Below, one piece after another: positions 15,264 to 22,823 of a stretch of DNA of 34,701 nt (the first letter of the stretch is position 1; the number at the start of each line of letters is the position of its first letter). The notes beneath the pieces are model-generated. The model did not search any database and was not told where the DNA came from. It saw only the letters and a program-made list of their open reading frames with translations. This stretch comes from UBA6019 sp035535055 (GTDB taxonomy: Bacteria; Chloroflexota; Dormibacteria; Dormibacterales; Dormibacteraceae): NCBI GenBank assembly GCA_035535055.1, contig DATLQT010000092.1, positions 1 to 34,701 on the forward strand. Direction: 5' to 3'. The translations under genes were made by a program, and so were the position numbers.

Positions 15264-16424
15264 ATGGCCGCCAACCCGCTGGTCCCCCTCTACGGGCGGT
15301 CGGCGCTCAGCGACCTGGCACCCTCTTTGCTCGCGAGCCTCGGCCTCAGCGGATATCCGAACCTGCTCGGGATCCCCGAGGCCGGCGGAGTCTGCCTGCT
15401 GCTGGTGGACGGGCTGGGCTTCGAGCTGGTGAGGGAGAACCGCCGCCACGCGCCCTTCCTGGCCGAACTGCTCGACCAGGGGAGCTCCCTCACCGCCGGC
15501 TTCCCGTCAAGCACCGCTGTCAGCATCGCGTCGATCGGGACCGGCAAGACGCCGGGCGAGCACGGGATCGTCGGCTACACGATGGGCGTGCCGGGCCAGG
15601 ACCGGGCGATGAACAACCTGCGCTGGGCGCTGCATGGCGCGGGCCCTCACGTCGACCTCCGCGACGTCATCGTCCCCGAGGACTTGCAGCCCGACCCGAC
15701 CGCCTTTCAGCGGGCCGAGGACGGCGGGGTCCACGCCTTCATCGTGGGCCCTCGTGAGCACATGTCCAGCGGGCTCACCCGGGCAGCCCTGCGCGGGGCC
15801 CAGTACCGGCCGGTCTTCAGCATGGGCGACCTCGCGGCGGAGACGGTGGCCGCGCTCCGCGGCGCCGGCCGCAACTTTGTCTACAGCTACCACCCCGACC
15901 TCGACATGACCGGCCACGTGCGCGGAGTCGACTCCCACGCCTGGCGGCTGCAGCTGGGTCTGGTCGACCGGCTCGTCCTGGCGCTGGCCGAGCGGCTGCC
16001 GAAGGACAGCAACCTCTTTATCACCGGCGACCACGGCATGGTCGACGTCCCGCCCGATCGCCGCATCGATTTCGACCGGGAACCGGCACTCCAGCAGGGA
16101 GTGAGGCTTCTGGCCGGCGAGCCGCGAGCGCGGCATGTCTACACCCGCGCGGGTGCCGCGACGGAGGTCCTGGCCGCCTGGCGGGAGCGGCTCGGCGATG
16201 AGATGTGGGTGGTCGGCCGGGAGGACGCGATCGAGCGCGGCTGGTTCGGCCCGACCGTCACCGACGCTGCACGGGGCAGGATCGGCGACGTCATCGCCGC
16301 CGCCCACGGACCGGTCGGCGTCGTCCAGCCGAGCGTGCTGTCGATCGAGGCGATGCTGATCGGCCATCACGGCTCGCTCACCGCGGGCGAGCAACTGGTG
16401 CCGCTGCTGGTCGTCGAAGGCTGA
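15264..16424 (+). CDS. Alkaline-phosphatase-superfamily nucleotide pyrophosphatase/phosphodiesterase
   Basis: A 386-residue metal-dependent phosphodiesterase of the NPP type. Visible metal-site and nucleophile motifs are LLVDGLGFELV (first Asp), GFPSSTAVSIASIGTGKTPGEHG (Ser/Thr nucleophile), YHPDLDMTGHVRG (Asp, His), ITGDHGMVDV (Asp-His) and a late His in GHHGSLT. The substrate is unknown. ATG 15264 is chosen because a TAAGCT hexamer ends 8 bases upstream, the leaderless pattern; an in-frame TTG at 15255 would overlap that hexamer. The ligase gene follows after 6 bases. Confidence 0.87.
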   Translation: MAANPLVPLYGRSALSDLAPSLLASLGLSGYPNLLGIPEAGGVCLLLVDGLGFELVRENRRHAPFLAELLDQGSSLTAGFPSSTAVSIASIGTGKTPGEHGIVGYTMGVPGQDRAMNNLRWALHGAGPHVDLRDVIVPEDLQPDPTAFQRAEDGGVHAFIVGPREHMSSGLTRAALRGAQYRPVFSMGDLAAETVAALRGAGRNFVYSYHPDLDMTGHVRGVDSHAWRLQLGLVDRLVLALAERLPKDSNLFITGDHGMVDVPPDRRIDFDREPALQQGVRLLAGEPRARHVYTRAGAATEVLAAWRERLGDEMWVVGREDAIERGWFGPTVTDAARGRIGDVIAAAHGPVGVVQPSVLSIEAMLIGHHGSLTAGEQLVPLLVVEG

Positions 16425-16430
16425 CGGAGC

Positions 16431-17873
16431 ATGCCGCTCGATACCTACCGCCGCAAACGCGACTTCGGCCAGACTCCGGAGCCAAGCGGCGGCGAGAGGC
16501 CGAGAGCGCGCAAGCCAAAGCTTTCCCGATTCGTGGTCCAAGAACACCACGCCACCAGCCTCCACTGGGACTTCCGACTCGAGCGCGACGGGGTCCTGGT
16601 CTCCTGGGCGGTTCCCAAGGGAGTCCCGCCCGACCCCAAGCGCAACCACCTCGCGGTCCACGTCGAGGACCACCCCCTCTCCTACATCGACTTCTCGGGT
16701 GAGATCCCGGAGGGCAATTACGGTGCCGGCGCGGTCAGCGTCTGGGACCGGGGAACCTACGAGGAGCTGAAGTGGAGCGACCGCGAGGTGATGGTCGTGC
16801 TTCACGGCAAGCGCGTCGAGGGGCGCTACGTGCTCTTCCAGACCGGGGGGAAGAACTGGATGATCCACCGCATGGACCCACCCCAGGACGCCGGCCGGGA
16901 GCCGATGCCGGAGCGCCTGGAGCCGATGCAGGCGAGGCTGGCGAAGGGGCTGCCGAGGGACGCCGAGACCTACGGCTTCGAGTTCAAATGGGACGGGATC
17001 CGGGGCCTCGCCTTCATCTCGGGTGGCCGCCTCCGGCTGTTGAGCAGGAGCCTGGAGGACGTCAGCGGGCGATATCCCGAGCTGCGCCAGCTGGGCGAGG
17101 CGCTGGGGGCCCGGGAGATGGTCCTGGACGGCGAGGTGATCGCGGTCGGCAAGGACGGCCGGCCCAGTTTCGAGCTGCTCCAGGGCCGGATGGGCCTGAC
17201 CGCCGACGCCGACATCCGGCGCCGGATGAAGGAGATCCCGGTCGGCTACGTGGTCTTCGACCTCCTCTACCTCGACGGCCATTCGACGCTCAAGCTGCCC
17301 TACCACGAGCGGCGCCGGCTGCTCGAGGGCCTGAAGCTGAAAGGCCCTCACTGGCAGACGCCACCGTCGACCGCGGGCGATGGCGAGGGCACCCTCGAGG
17401 CGAGCCGCCGGCTCGGCCTCGAAGGGGTGATGGCCAAGCGGCTCGACAGCGTCTACCAGCCCGGACGCCGCTCCGATGCCTGGCTCAAGATCAAGAACCA
17501 CCTGGGCCAGGAGCTGGTCATCGGCGGCTGGCTGGAGGGCGAGGGGTCGCGGACGGGACGTATCGGCGCCCTGCTCGTGGGCCACTACGACGGCGACGTG
17601 CTCGTCTACGCGGGCAAGGTCGGGACGGGCTTCACCGAGGCGATGCTGGAGCGTCTCCAGCGGCTCCTGGCGCCCATCACGCGAGACTCCTCACCGTTCG
17701 GGGCGGGCGTCGCACCTCCCCGGACGGCTCACTTCGTCGAGCCGGCGCTCGTAGGGGAGTTCGAGTTCACCGAGTGGACCCGCTCGGGCCAGCTCCGCCA
17801 CCCTGCCTTCAAGGGCCTGCGCGAGGACAAGGACCCGCGCTCGGTGGACCGCGAGGTCCCGACCCAGGCCTGA
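16431..17873 (+). CDS. LigD-like 3'-phosphoesterase plus ATP-dependent DNA ligase
   Basis: A 480-residue bacterial NHEJ-type enzyme with two domains. Residues ~30-150 are the LigD 3'-phosphoesterase: HHATSLHWDFRLE (His45, Asp47, Arg49), WAVPKG and VEDHPLSYIDF (His81, Tyr85). Residues ~160-470 are the ATP-dependent ligase with FEFKWDGIR (adenylated Lys186), LDGEVIAV, EGVMAKR and DAWLKIK, then an OB-fold. No primase/polymerase domain is present, and no Ku gene lies in the window. It probably trims and seals DNA breaks. It follows the phosphodiesterase gene by 6 bases. Confidence 0.93.
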   Translation: MPLDTYRRKRDFGQTPEPSGGERPRARKPKLSRFVVQEHHATSLHWDFRLERDGVLVSWAVPKGVPPDPKRNHLAVHVEDHPLSYIDFSGEIPEGNYGAGAVSVWDRGTYEELKWSDREVMVVLHGKRVEGRYVLFQTGGKNWMIHRMDPPQDAGREPMPERLEPMQARLAKGLPRDAETYGFEFKWDGIRGLAFISGGRLRLLSRSLEDVSGRYPELRQLGEALGAREMVLDGEVIAVGKDGRPSFELLQGRMGLTADADIRRRMKEIPVGYVVFDLLYLDGHSTLKLPYHERRRLLEGLKLKGPHWQTPPSTAGDGEGTLEASRRLGLEGVMAKRLDSVYQPGRRSDAWLKIKNHLGQELVIGGWLEGEGSRTGRIGALLVGHYDGDVLVYAGKVGTGFTEAMLERLQRLLAPITRDSSPFGAGVAPPRTAHFVEPALVGEFEFTEWTRSGQLRHPAFKGLREDKDPRSVDREVPTQA

Positions 17874-17907
17874 ATCTCCGACCCGACCGACTAATCTGAT
17901 AGGACTA

Positions 17908-19032
17908 ATGTCCGATTTGAACTGGTCCCGCATCCGGGACCAGTGCCTCGTCGCCGTCTGCGTCATCTTCTTCCTTTACGCCCTCTGGTGGGTCGTTAGC
18001 CACTTCCTGGTCCACGCCGGCGTCTTGGTGTTGCTCGCGATGGTGGTCGCCTCGGCGCTGGAGCCGCTGCTCTCGCGCCTGGAGAAGTTCACGCCGCGGA
18101 TCATCGCGGCGCTGGCCACCTATATCGTCGCCGGCGCCATCGTGGCCGCCGGGCTCTACCTCTTCCTGGGCCCACTGCTCGGCCAGTCACAGGGCCTCAG
18201 CACTCGACTGCCCGGCTACTTCGACCACCTGATCGCATCGACCAACGCCTACGCCGCAGGCTACGGGATCGTCCTGCCGCCCCCGGGCCAGGTCCGGTCG
18301 AGCCTCGCTCACGCCGCCCAGGCGCAGTTCCAGCAGATCCTGGTCCAGGCCATCGGCTACCTCCAGGTGGCCGCTGGTGCCGCCGCCGACACTGCGCTGG
18401 TGCTGCTGCTGGCGTTCTGGTTCATGGTCGACGGCCAGCGGGTCCGATCCGCCTTCGCCCAGGTCGTGCCCGGCCGCCACCGGGAGCGCTTCCGATTCGT
18501 CGAGGACACCCTCAGCACCGTGTTGGGCGGCTACATTCGCGGGCAGCTGACGATGGCGGCCATAATCGGCGTCTCGGCCGGCGTCGGCTGCTACCTGCTC
18601 GGCGTCCAGTACCCGATCGTCATCGGAGTGCTCGCCTTCGTGTTCGAGCTGGTCCCGATGGTCGGCCCGATCCTGGCAGCGCTCCCGGCGGTCCTCGTGA
18701 GCGCCTTCCAGCCGTTCCCCCTGGTGCTGGAGGTGGCCGCCTTCTTCATCGCCATGCAGTTCGTCGAGAACAACATCCTCGCGCCCCGGATCACGGGCGG
18801 CGCCGTGGGACTCCACCCGATCGCCGCCATCCTGGGGCTGGTCGCAGGCTTCGAGGCCGCCGGTATCGTGGGGGCGCTGTTCGCCCTCCCGGCACTTTCA
18901 GGCGCGAGCGTGATCGGCTCGGCCTCCCTCAAGGCGTGGCGGGGCGAGCCCGTCGTCGTCAAGCGCGGGGGCATGACCTTCCGGATGCCCTCGCTCCGAA
19001 GGCGGAAGAAATCGCCCGACACCGCCGCCTGA
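17908..19032 (+). CDS. AI-2E/PerM family membrane transporter
   Basis: A 374-residue polytopic protein of the AI-2E exporter/PerM family. It has a hydrophobic N-terminal hairpin (VHAGVLVLLAMVVASALEPL), an amphipathic middle region, and conserved C-terminal helices with FVFELVPMVGPILAALPAV and QFVENNILAPRITGGAVGLHP, then a basic tail. Some members export quorum signals, others work as Na+/H+ antiporters; the substrate here is unknown. TAATCT lies 10 bases before the ATG, a near-leaderless start. It converges with the M23 remnant. Confidence 0.92.
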   Translation: MSDLNWSRIRDQCLVAVCVIFFLYALWWVVSHFLVHAGVLVLLAMVVASALEPLLSRLEKFTPRIIAALATYIVAGAIVAAGLYLFLGPLLGQSQGLSTRLPGYFDHLIASTNAYAAGYGIVLPPPGQVRSSLAHAAQAQFQQILVQAIGYLQVAAGAAADTALVLLLAFWFMVDGQRVRSAFAQVVPGRHRERFRFVEDTLSTVLGGYIRGQLTMAAIIGVSAGVGCYLLGVQYPIVIGVLAFVFELVPMVGPILAALPAVLVSAFQPFPLVLEVAAFFIAMQFVENNILAPRITGGAVGLHPIAAILGLVAGFEAAGIVGALFALPALSGASVIGSASLKAWRGEPVVVKRGGMTFRMPSLRRRKKSPDTAA

Positions 19033-19055
19033 TCGCGGTCCGACCCGCCCAGCGC

Positions 19056-19545
19056 TTAGTAGCGCATGCAGCCTTCGAGGAAGGGGAGGGGCGAGGTAGT
19101 TGCCCCACTGCCGGATCTCGAAGTGCACGTGCAGGCCGGTCGAGTTCCCGGTCTTGCCCTCGTGCGCGATGAGGTCGCCGCGCCGGACCAGCTGGCCGTC
19201 CCTGACCACGAAGTCGTGGAGGTGGCCGTAGAGCGTCGAGTAGCCGTTGCCATGGGTGATGATCACGTAGTTGCCATAGCCGGTGGCCCCGGTGAACACC
19301 CTCGCGATCCCGGTGTCGGCCGCGTGGACGTCCACCAGGTTGGGACCGGCGATGTCCAGCCCGGTGTGGAAGTGGCCCGTCGGGCACTCGCTGCTGTTGG
19401 GTGCCAGCCGCAGGGTCGTGCAGCCGAAGCCCTGGGTGATGACGCGGACTTGCTCGGGCCACGCGAACTGGCCGCTGCCGCCGCCGGCGAACGCGGCGGC
19501 GACGGCATCCTGGCTGAAGTCGAGGGCGTAGACCTGCGCGGTCAT
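19056..19545 (-). pseudogene. M23 peptidase (LytM-type), apparently frame-shifted near its C-terminus
   Basis: The reading frame from ATG 19545 encodes a zinc peptidase core: TQGFGCTTLRLAP, GHFHTGLDIAGP (metal His and Asp), GYGNYVIITHGNGYSTLYGHL and STGLHVHFEIRQWGNYLAP (second metal His pair). These enzymes cut peptidoglycan cross-bridges outside the cell. After NYLAP the frame runs on antisense through the end of the PerM-type gene. Moving one base within the G/C run at about 19083-19095 restores LPFLEGCMRY and a stop at 19058-19056, the expected end. No signal peptide is in this frame; a secreted N-terminal frame lies just upstream (19583-20005). Either real decay or homopolymer sequencing error. 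Confidence 0.75.
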
Positions 19546-19582
19546 CACGTACGCTCCCGGGTCGCCTCGTAGGACTTCCGGT

Positions 19583-20005
19583 TCAGGCCGCGGTTGTCGT
19601 TGGGACCTGGCTGCTGGCGCTGCTGTCGCCCGGTGGAGGAGTGGCGCCCGGGTCGAGCAGGTTCGGATCGCGGAGCCCGGCGAGCACGTCGGCTCCGCTG
19701 GCGGGGAGCGCCGGGGCGGCGCCACCCGCAACGCCGCCCGTCGCGCCTGAACCACCGCTTGTGCCGGTCGTCGAGGTACCGGAAACAGTGGTGAGGGCGA
19801 TGGCCGGCGACGCGGGCAGGGTCAGCGCCGGGGTCGCCGACACGGTCGGCAGCGGCAGAGGCACCGTGATCGCGCCGACGGTCACGCCGGGAATGAGCGC
19901 TGCGGCGAGGGCGGCGCCGGCGAGGAGCACAAGACGTCGGGTCGCGCGAAAGGAAAATGGAAAGCCTCGCCGCTCCTCGGTAGACCGGCGGCCCGATAAA
20001 ACCAC
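19583..20005 (-). CDS. Secreted low-complexity N-terminal segment, probably once joined to the M23 peptidase
   Basis: GTG 20005 opens 140 residues: a basic N-terminus, a signal-like hydrophobic segment (LVLLAGAALAAALIPG) and then a Thr/Ala/Pro/Gly/Ser-rich linker, ending at TAG-type stop 19583. The M23 core starts 37 bases later in the +1 frame. Secreted M23 peptidases normally have a signal peptide plus linker before the catalytic core, so the two pieces look like halves of one gene separated by a frame shift. A separate exported linker protein is possible but less likely. A TAAGGT hexamer lies 13 bases before the GTG. Confidence 0.55.
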   Translation of the reverse strand: MVLSGRRSTEERRGFPFSFRATRRLVLLAGAALAAALIPGVTVGAITVPLPLPTVSATPALTLPASPAIALTTVSGTSTTGTSGGSGATGGVAGGAAPALPASGADVLAGLRDPNLLDPGATPPPGDSSASSQVPTTTAA

Positions 20006-20069
20006 CGGCGCACCAACTACCTTACAGCCCCCCTATCATCTCAAGTTATTGCCCGCTCGTGGAGCGAGG

Positions 20070-20534
20070 TCAGGCGAGGACGCGCCGCGCGACCGGAGGC
20101 AGCAGCACTAGCACGGCCCCGGTGGCCAGCGCCAGGTCGGCGGCGCTCCAGAGGCCGAAGTCCCGCACCATCGGCACCGGTGACACGGCCAGGACCGCGA
20201 ATCCGATCACCAGCGCCGCGCCGCTGGCGACGATCGCCGGGCCGACCCGCAGCGATGCTTCGGATGACGCGTCTGAGGCGCCCGCGCCGCCCTCGCGGGC
20301 GCTGCTGTACCGCGCCTTGAAGAAGTTGCCCGCCTCGAGGGAGACGATGGTCCCAAACCCGAGGCCGGTCAGGAGCAGGGGTATGAAGTTGGCGGTCAGG
20401 ATGAACCGGCACTGCTCCAAGAACTCCTGCCAGTAGAAGGGACGGCGGGCTGCCCCCCGCAGGGCGGCGCCGAACAGTTCGGTCAGCTCGCCGACCGACT
20501 CCACCGAGCGCCGGGCGCGACCACCCACGCTCAT
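20070..20534 (-). pseudogene. Chimera of an MlaE-type permease N-terminus and an MMPL/RND C-terminus
   Basis: The 154-residue frame has two unrelated halves. Residues ~15-73 (ELTELFGAALRGAARRPFYW, IPLLLTGLGFGTIVSLEAGN) match the N-terminus of MlaE/YrbE permeases of lipid-transport ABC systems. Residues ~77-154 (LRVGPAIVASGAALVIGFAV, SPVPMVRDFG, LLPPVARRVL) match the last two helices of an MMPL/RND transporter. The junction is near 20308-20320. An in-frame internal deletion that removed most of an mce/mlaE-to-mmpL region would make this; misassembly is the alternative. It is unlikely to work as either transporter. Start ATG 20534. Confidence 0.7.
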
Positions 20535-20632
20535 ATCAGGTACTTACCGTATGGGTGATACGAGAAGTGACGCGGCGTCCCCTCTATACCTCCACCAATG
20601 ATGATACCGACTCAGTATAGATTGTGATAAAG

Positions 20633-20658
20633 CAAAAGGGGCCACAGGGCCCCTTTTG
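20633..20658 (-). terminator. Strong hairpin terminator behind the isocitrate lyase gene
   Basis: An 11-bp perfect stem (CAAAAGGGGCC with GGCCCCTTTTG) closes a 4-base loop, 35 bases after the isocitrate lyase stop. On the minus strand the stem ends in TTTTG then CTTT, a plausible rho-independent terminator; its symmetry may also stop traffic from the other side. Confidence 0.8.
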
Positions 20659-20692
20659 TCTATAACTGCGAACTAACGCCGGCCGGGTAGGC

Positions 20693-21814
20693 CTAGACGA
20701 CGGCCTCCTTCTCCAGCTCCTCGCTGACACCCATGCCACGAGCCCCGTACACCTCGCCCAGGTGGTGGTGGTAGGGCACGCCGGTGAAGAGGTGGTGGCT
20801 CTTGGTCGGGTAGTCCTTGGAGGGGTCCCACTCCTTCCGCTGGAGCTCGATGTAGCCCTGCTCCTTGCGCTCTTTGAGCGCGGTCAGCAGCTCGCTCATG
20901 CCGTAGCCCGCGGCGTGCTGCATGGCGAGGGTGATGAAGAGGAAGCCGACCCCCATCTGGCCCAACTCGTCGAAGGTCATCGGGTCCTTCTCGTTCTGCC
21001 ACTTGAAGGAGGACGAGTAGTTGAAGGCGAAGCGAGCCTTCGGGAACCGCTTCCTGATCGCCTGGGTGAACTCCTCCACCGGGCCGCGGGCCGCTGTCGG
21101 GAACTCGCACCAGAGCAGGTCGGGGATGCCGCTGTCGAGATAGCGAAGGCCGCGCTCGATGGCGAGCTGGATGCCGCGGGTCGACTCGGGTGCCTCGGTC
21201 GCGGAGACACCGTCGGTGCGGGCGATGATGATGAAATCTCGGGCGCCCATGTCGTCGGCGACGTTGCGCATCATCCGCAGCTTGCCGACCATCTCGTCGG
21301 CCGAGACCAGCGCCTTGCCGGCGATGTGGCCACAGCGCTTGGGCATGACCTGGTCCTCGATGTGGGCCGCGGCCACGCCGGTGTTGACGTAGAGCTCGGT
21401 CGTCCGCTGGACGTTGAAGATGTTGCCATAACCGACGTCCATGTCGGCGACCACCGGCGGGATCTCGAGGTGGATCGGGGCGACCCCCTTGTCGGGGTCG
21501 CCGAGGGCCATCGTCAGCTGGAACTTGCGCAGCGCGCTGACGGTGCGGCGCACCCCGTCGGCGATCTCGACGCTGGAGTAGAGGTCCATGTCGGTGGTGC
21601 CGAGGTGGCCGATGGCGAAGGAGTAGCCGCTGAAGTAGACCGCGTCGAAGCCGTGGTACATCAGCAGCTCGGCGCTGTGGGGATCGTAGACCCCGGGGCC
21701 GAACACGTACGACTGGCTGGCGAGCATCTCGCGCAGCCGGGTGCTGGCATTCTGCCAGCGGGTCGAGGGGACCTTGTACCCGTCAGGTAGTAGAGGAGTC
21801 GATACCAATTCCAT
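20693..21814 (-). CDS. aceA: Isocitrate lyase (short form)
   Basis: A 373-residue member of the isocitrate lyase/PEP mutase superfamily, cleaving isocitrate to glyoxylate and succinate in the glyoxylate shunt. The catalytic loop reads MPKRCGHIAGK (Cys161). ADMDVGYG binds metal, and FAFNYSSSFKW corresponds to the lyase-specific substrate loop. KRCGH is shared with methylisocitrate lyase, but the FNYSSSFKW region and the overall pattern favour isocitrate lyase. It is shorter than the enterobacterial ~430 residues. ATG 21814 is chosen: TAGCGT ends 7 bases before it with TTGGAC 18 bases further up, a good leaderless promoter. No malate synthase is in the window. Confidence 0.88.
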   Translation of the reverse strand: MELVSTPLLPDGYKVPSTRWQNASTRLREMLASQSYVFGPGVYDPHSAELLMYHGFDAVYFSGYSFAIGHLGTTDMDLYSSVEIADGVRRTVSALRKFQLTMALGDPDKGVAPIHLEIPPVVADMDVGYGNIFNVQRTTELYVNTGVAAAHIEDQVMPKRCGHIAGKALVSADEMVGKLRMMRNVADDMGARDFIIIARTDGVSATEAPESTRGIQLAIERGLRYLDSGIPDLLWCEFPTAARGPVEEFTQAIRKRFPKARFAFNYSSSFKWQNEKDPMTFDELGQMGVGFLFITLAMQHAAGYGMSELLTALKERKEQGYIELQRKEWDPSKDYPTKSHHLFTGVPYHHHLGEVYGARGMGVSEELEKEAVV

Positions 21815-21883
21815 GAGAACCACGCTATCAAGCTTGGTGTTATTCGTCCAATTGATAGGTTTGATCAGTTCGATAGGCCGGAT
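21815..21883. promoter_or_regulatory. Promoter and inverted-repeat operator of the isocitrate lyase gene
   Basis: The 69-base gap between the LysR gene and isocitrate lyase holds, on the minus strand, TTGGAC (21851-21846), an 18-base spacer and TAGCGT (21827-21822), then 7 bases to ATG. Overlapping it is an inverted repeat CTATCAA (21825-21831) / TTGATAG (21852-21858), and a further half-site TCGATAGG near 21870. The dyad over the promoter is a fitting target for the adjacent LysR-type regulator; that pairing is inference. Confidence 0.6.
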
Positions 21884-22792
21884 TTATATTGAAAGGGCTG
21901 GCACCAGGTCCTCAGATTTGAGCAGCAGGTCCACGAACGCCTTGACGACGCCGGTCGCCGGACCGAGGTCGCGGCGACGCATCACCACCAGTCGGCGCCG
22001 GAGCGGAAGGCCGTCGGAGATGGCCACCCGGCGCAGGGTGCCGGCAGCGACCTCCGCCACCACCGCCGTGCGGGGCAGGAGGGCGACGCCGAGGTTGCGC
22101 TCGACCATCTTCTTGGCGGCCTCGATGTTGTCCAGCTCAAACATGCCCCGAGGGGTCAGCCCGGCGCTGGCGAAGGATGCCTGCGTCAGCTCGTAGTAGC
22201 TGGAGGTCCGGTCGAAGAGGATCAGCTGCTCACCAGCCAGCTCGCCCATGGACACGCTGCCGCGGCCGGAGAAGCGATGGATCGGGGCGACCATCAGCAC
22301 CAGCTCCTCTTGATGGAAGGGCGTCACCTCGATGTCGTGGTGACGGAGCTCGCGGCCGAGCCCGAGCTGGACCTCGCTCTTGAGGACCATCTGGAGCACG
22401 TCCTCGGAGTGGCCGGTGCGGACCGCGACCTCGACCCTTGGGTGTTCCGCGCCGAAACGCTCCAGCACCGGCGGCAGGAGGTAGGTGCTGCAGGCCGGCG
22501 CCGAGGCCAGCACGAGATGACCGGCGGACGCGGAGTTGAGCTCGGCGATCGCCTCCCGGCCCTCCCTGACGGCCTGGGTCGCCCGTTCGGCGAAGGGCAG
22601 GAAGACGCGACCGGCGTCGGTGAGCCGCATGCCCTGGCGCGTGCGCACGAAAAGCTTCTCGCCCACCTCCGACTCGAGCGCGTGGAGCCTTGCCGTCAGC
22701 GTCGGCTGGCTGACGTAGATCGCCTCGGCGGCGCGGCTGACGTTGCCGCGACGGGCGACCTCCAAGAACCCCTGCATCTGGGAGAGGAGCAC
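21884..22792 (-). CDS. LysR-type transcriptional regulator
   Basis: A 302-residue LysR-family regulator. The N-terminal winged helix contains FLEVARRGNVSRAAEAIYVSQPTLTARLHALE, and the rest is a periplasmic-binding-like effector domain (GHLVLASAPACSTYLLPPVL). GTG 22792 is preferred because TAGACT lies 6 bases before it; ATG 22777 would shorten it by five residues without damaging the HTH. It lies directly upstream of isocitrate lyase in the same direction and may control it in response to a carbon metabolite. Confidence 0.93.
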   Translation of the reverse strand: MLLSQMQGFLEVARRGNVSRAAEAIYVSQPTLTARLHALESEVGEKLFVRTRQGMRLTDAGRVFLPFAERATQAVREGREAIAELNSASAGHLVLASAPACSTYLLPPVLERFGAEHPRVEVAVRTGHSEDVLQMVLKSEVQLGLGRELRHHDIEVTPFHQEELVLMVAPIHRFSGRGSVSMGELAGEQLILFDRTSSYYELTQASFASAGLTPRGMFELDNIEAAKKMVERNLGVALLPRTAVVAEVAAGTLRRVAISDGLPLRRRLVVMRRRDLGPATGVVKAFVDLLLKSEDLVPALSI

Positions 22793-22823
22793 AAAGGAAG
22801 TCTATCGCCGGGCCGGGCGGCGA

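Noticed and set aside
15507..17585. 692-codon minus-strand open frame
   Set aside because: It lies antisense to the phosphodiesterase and ligase genes, whose motifs are clear. Its own translation is low-complexity without domains.
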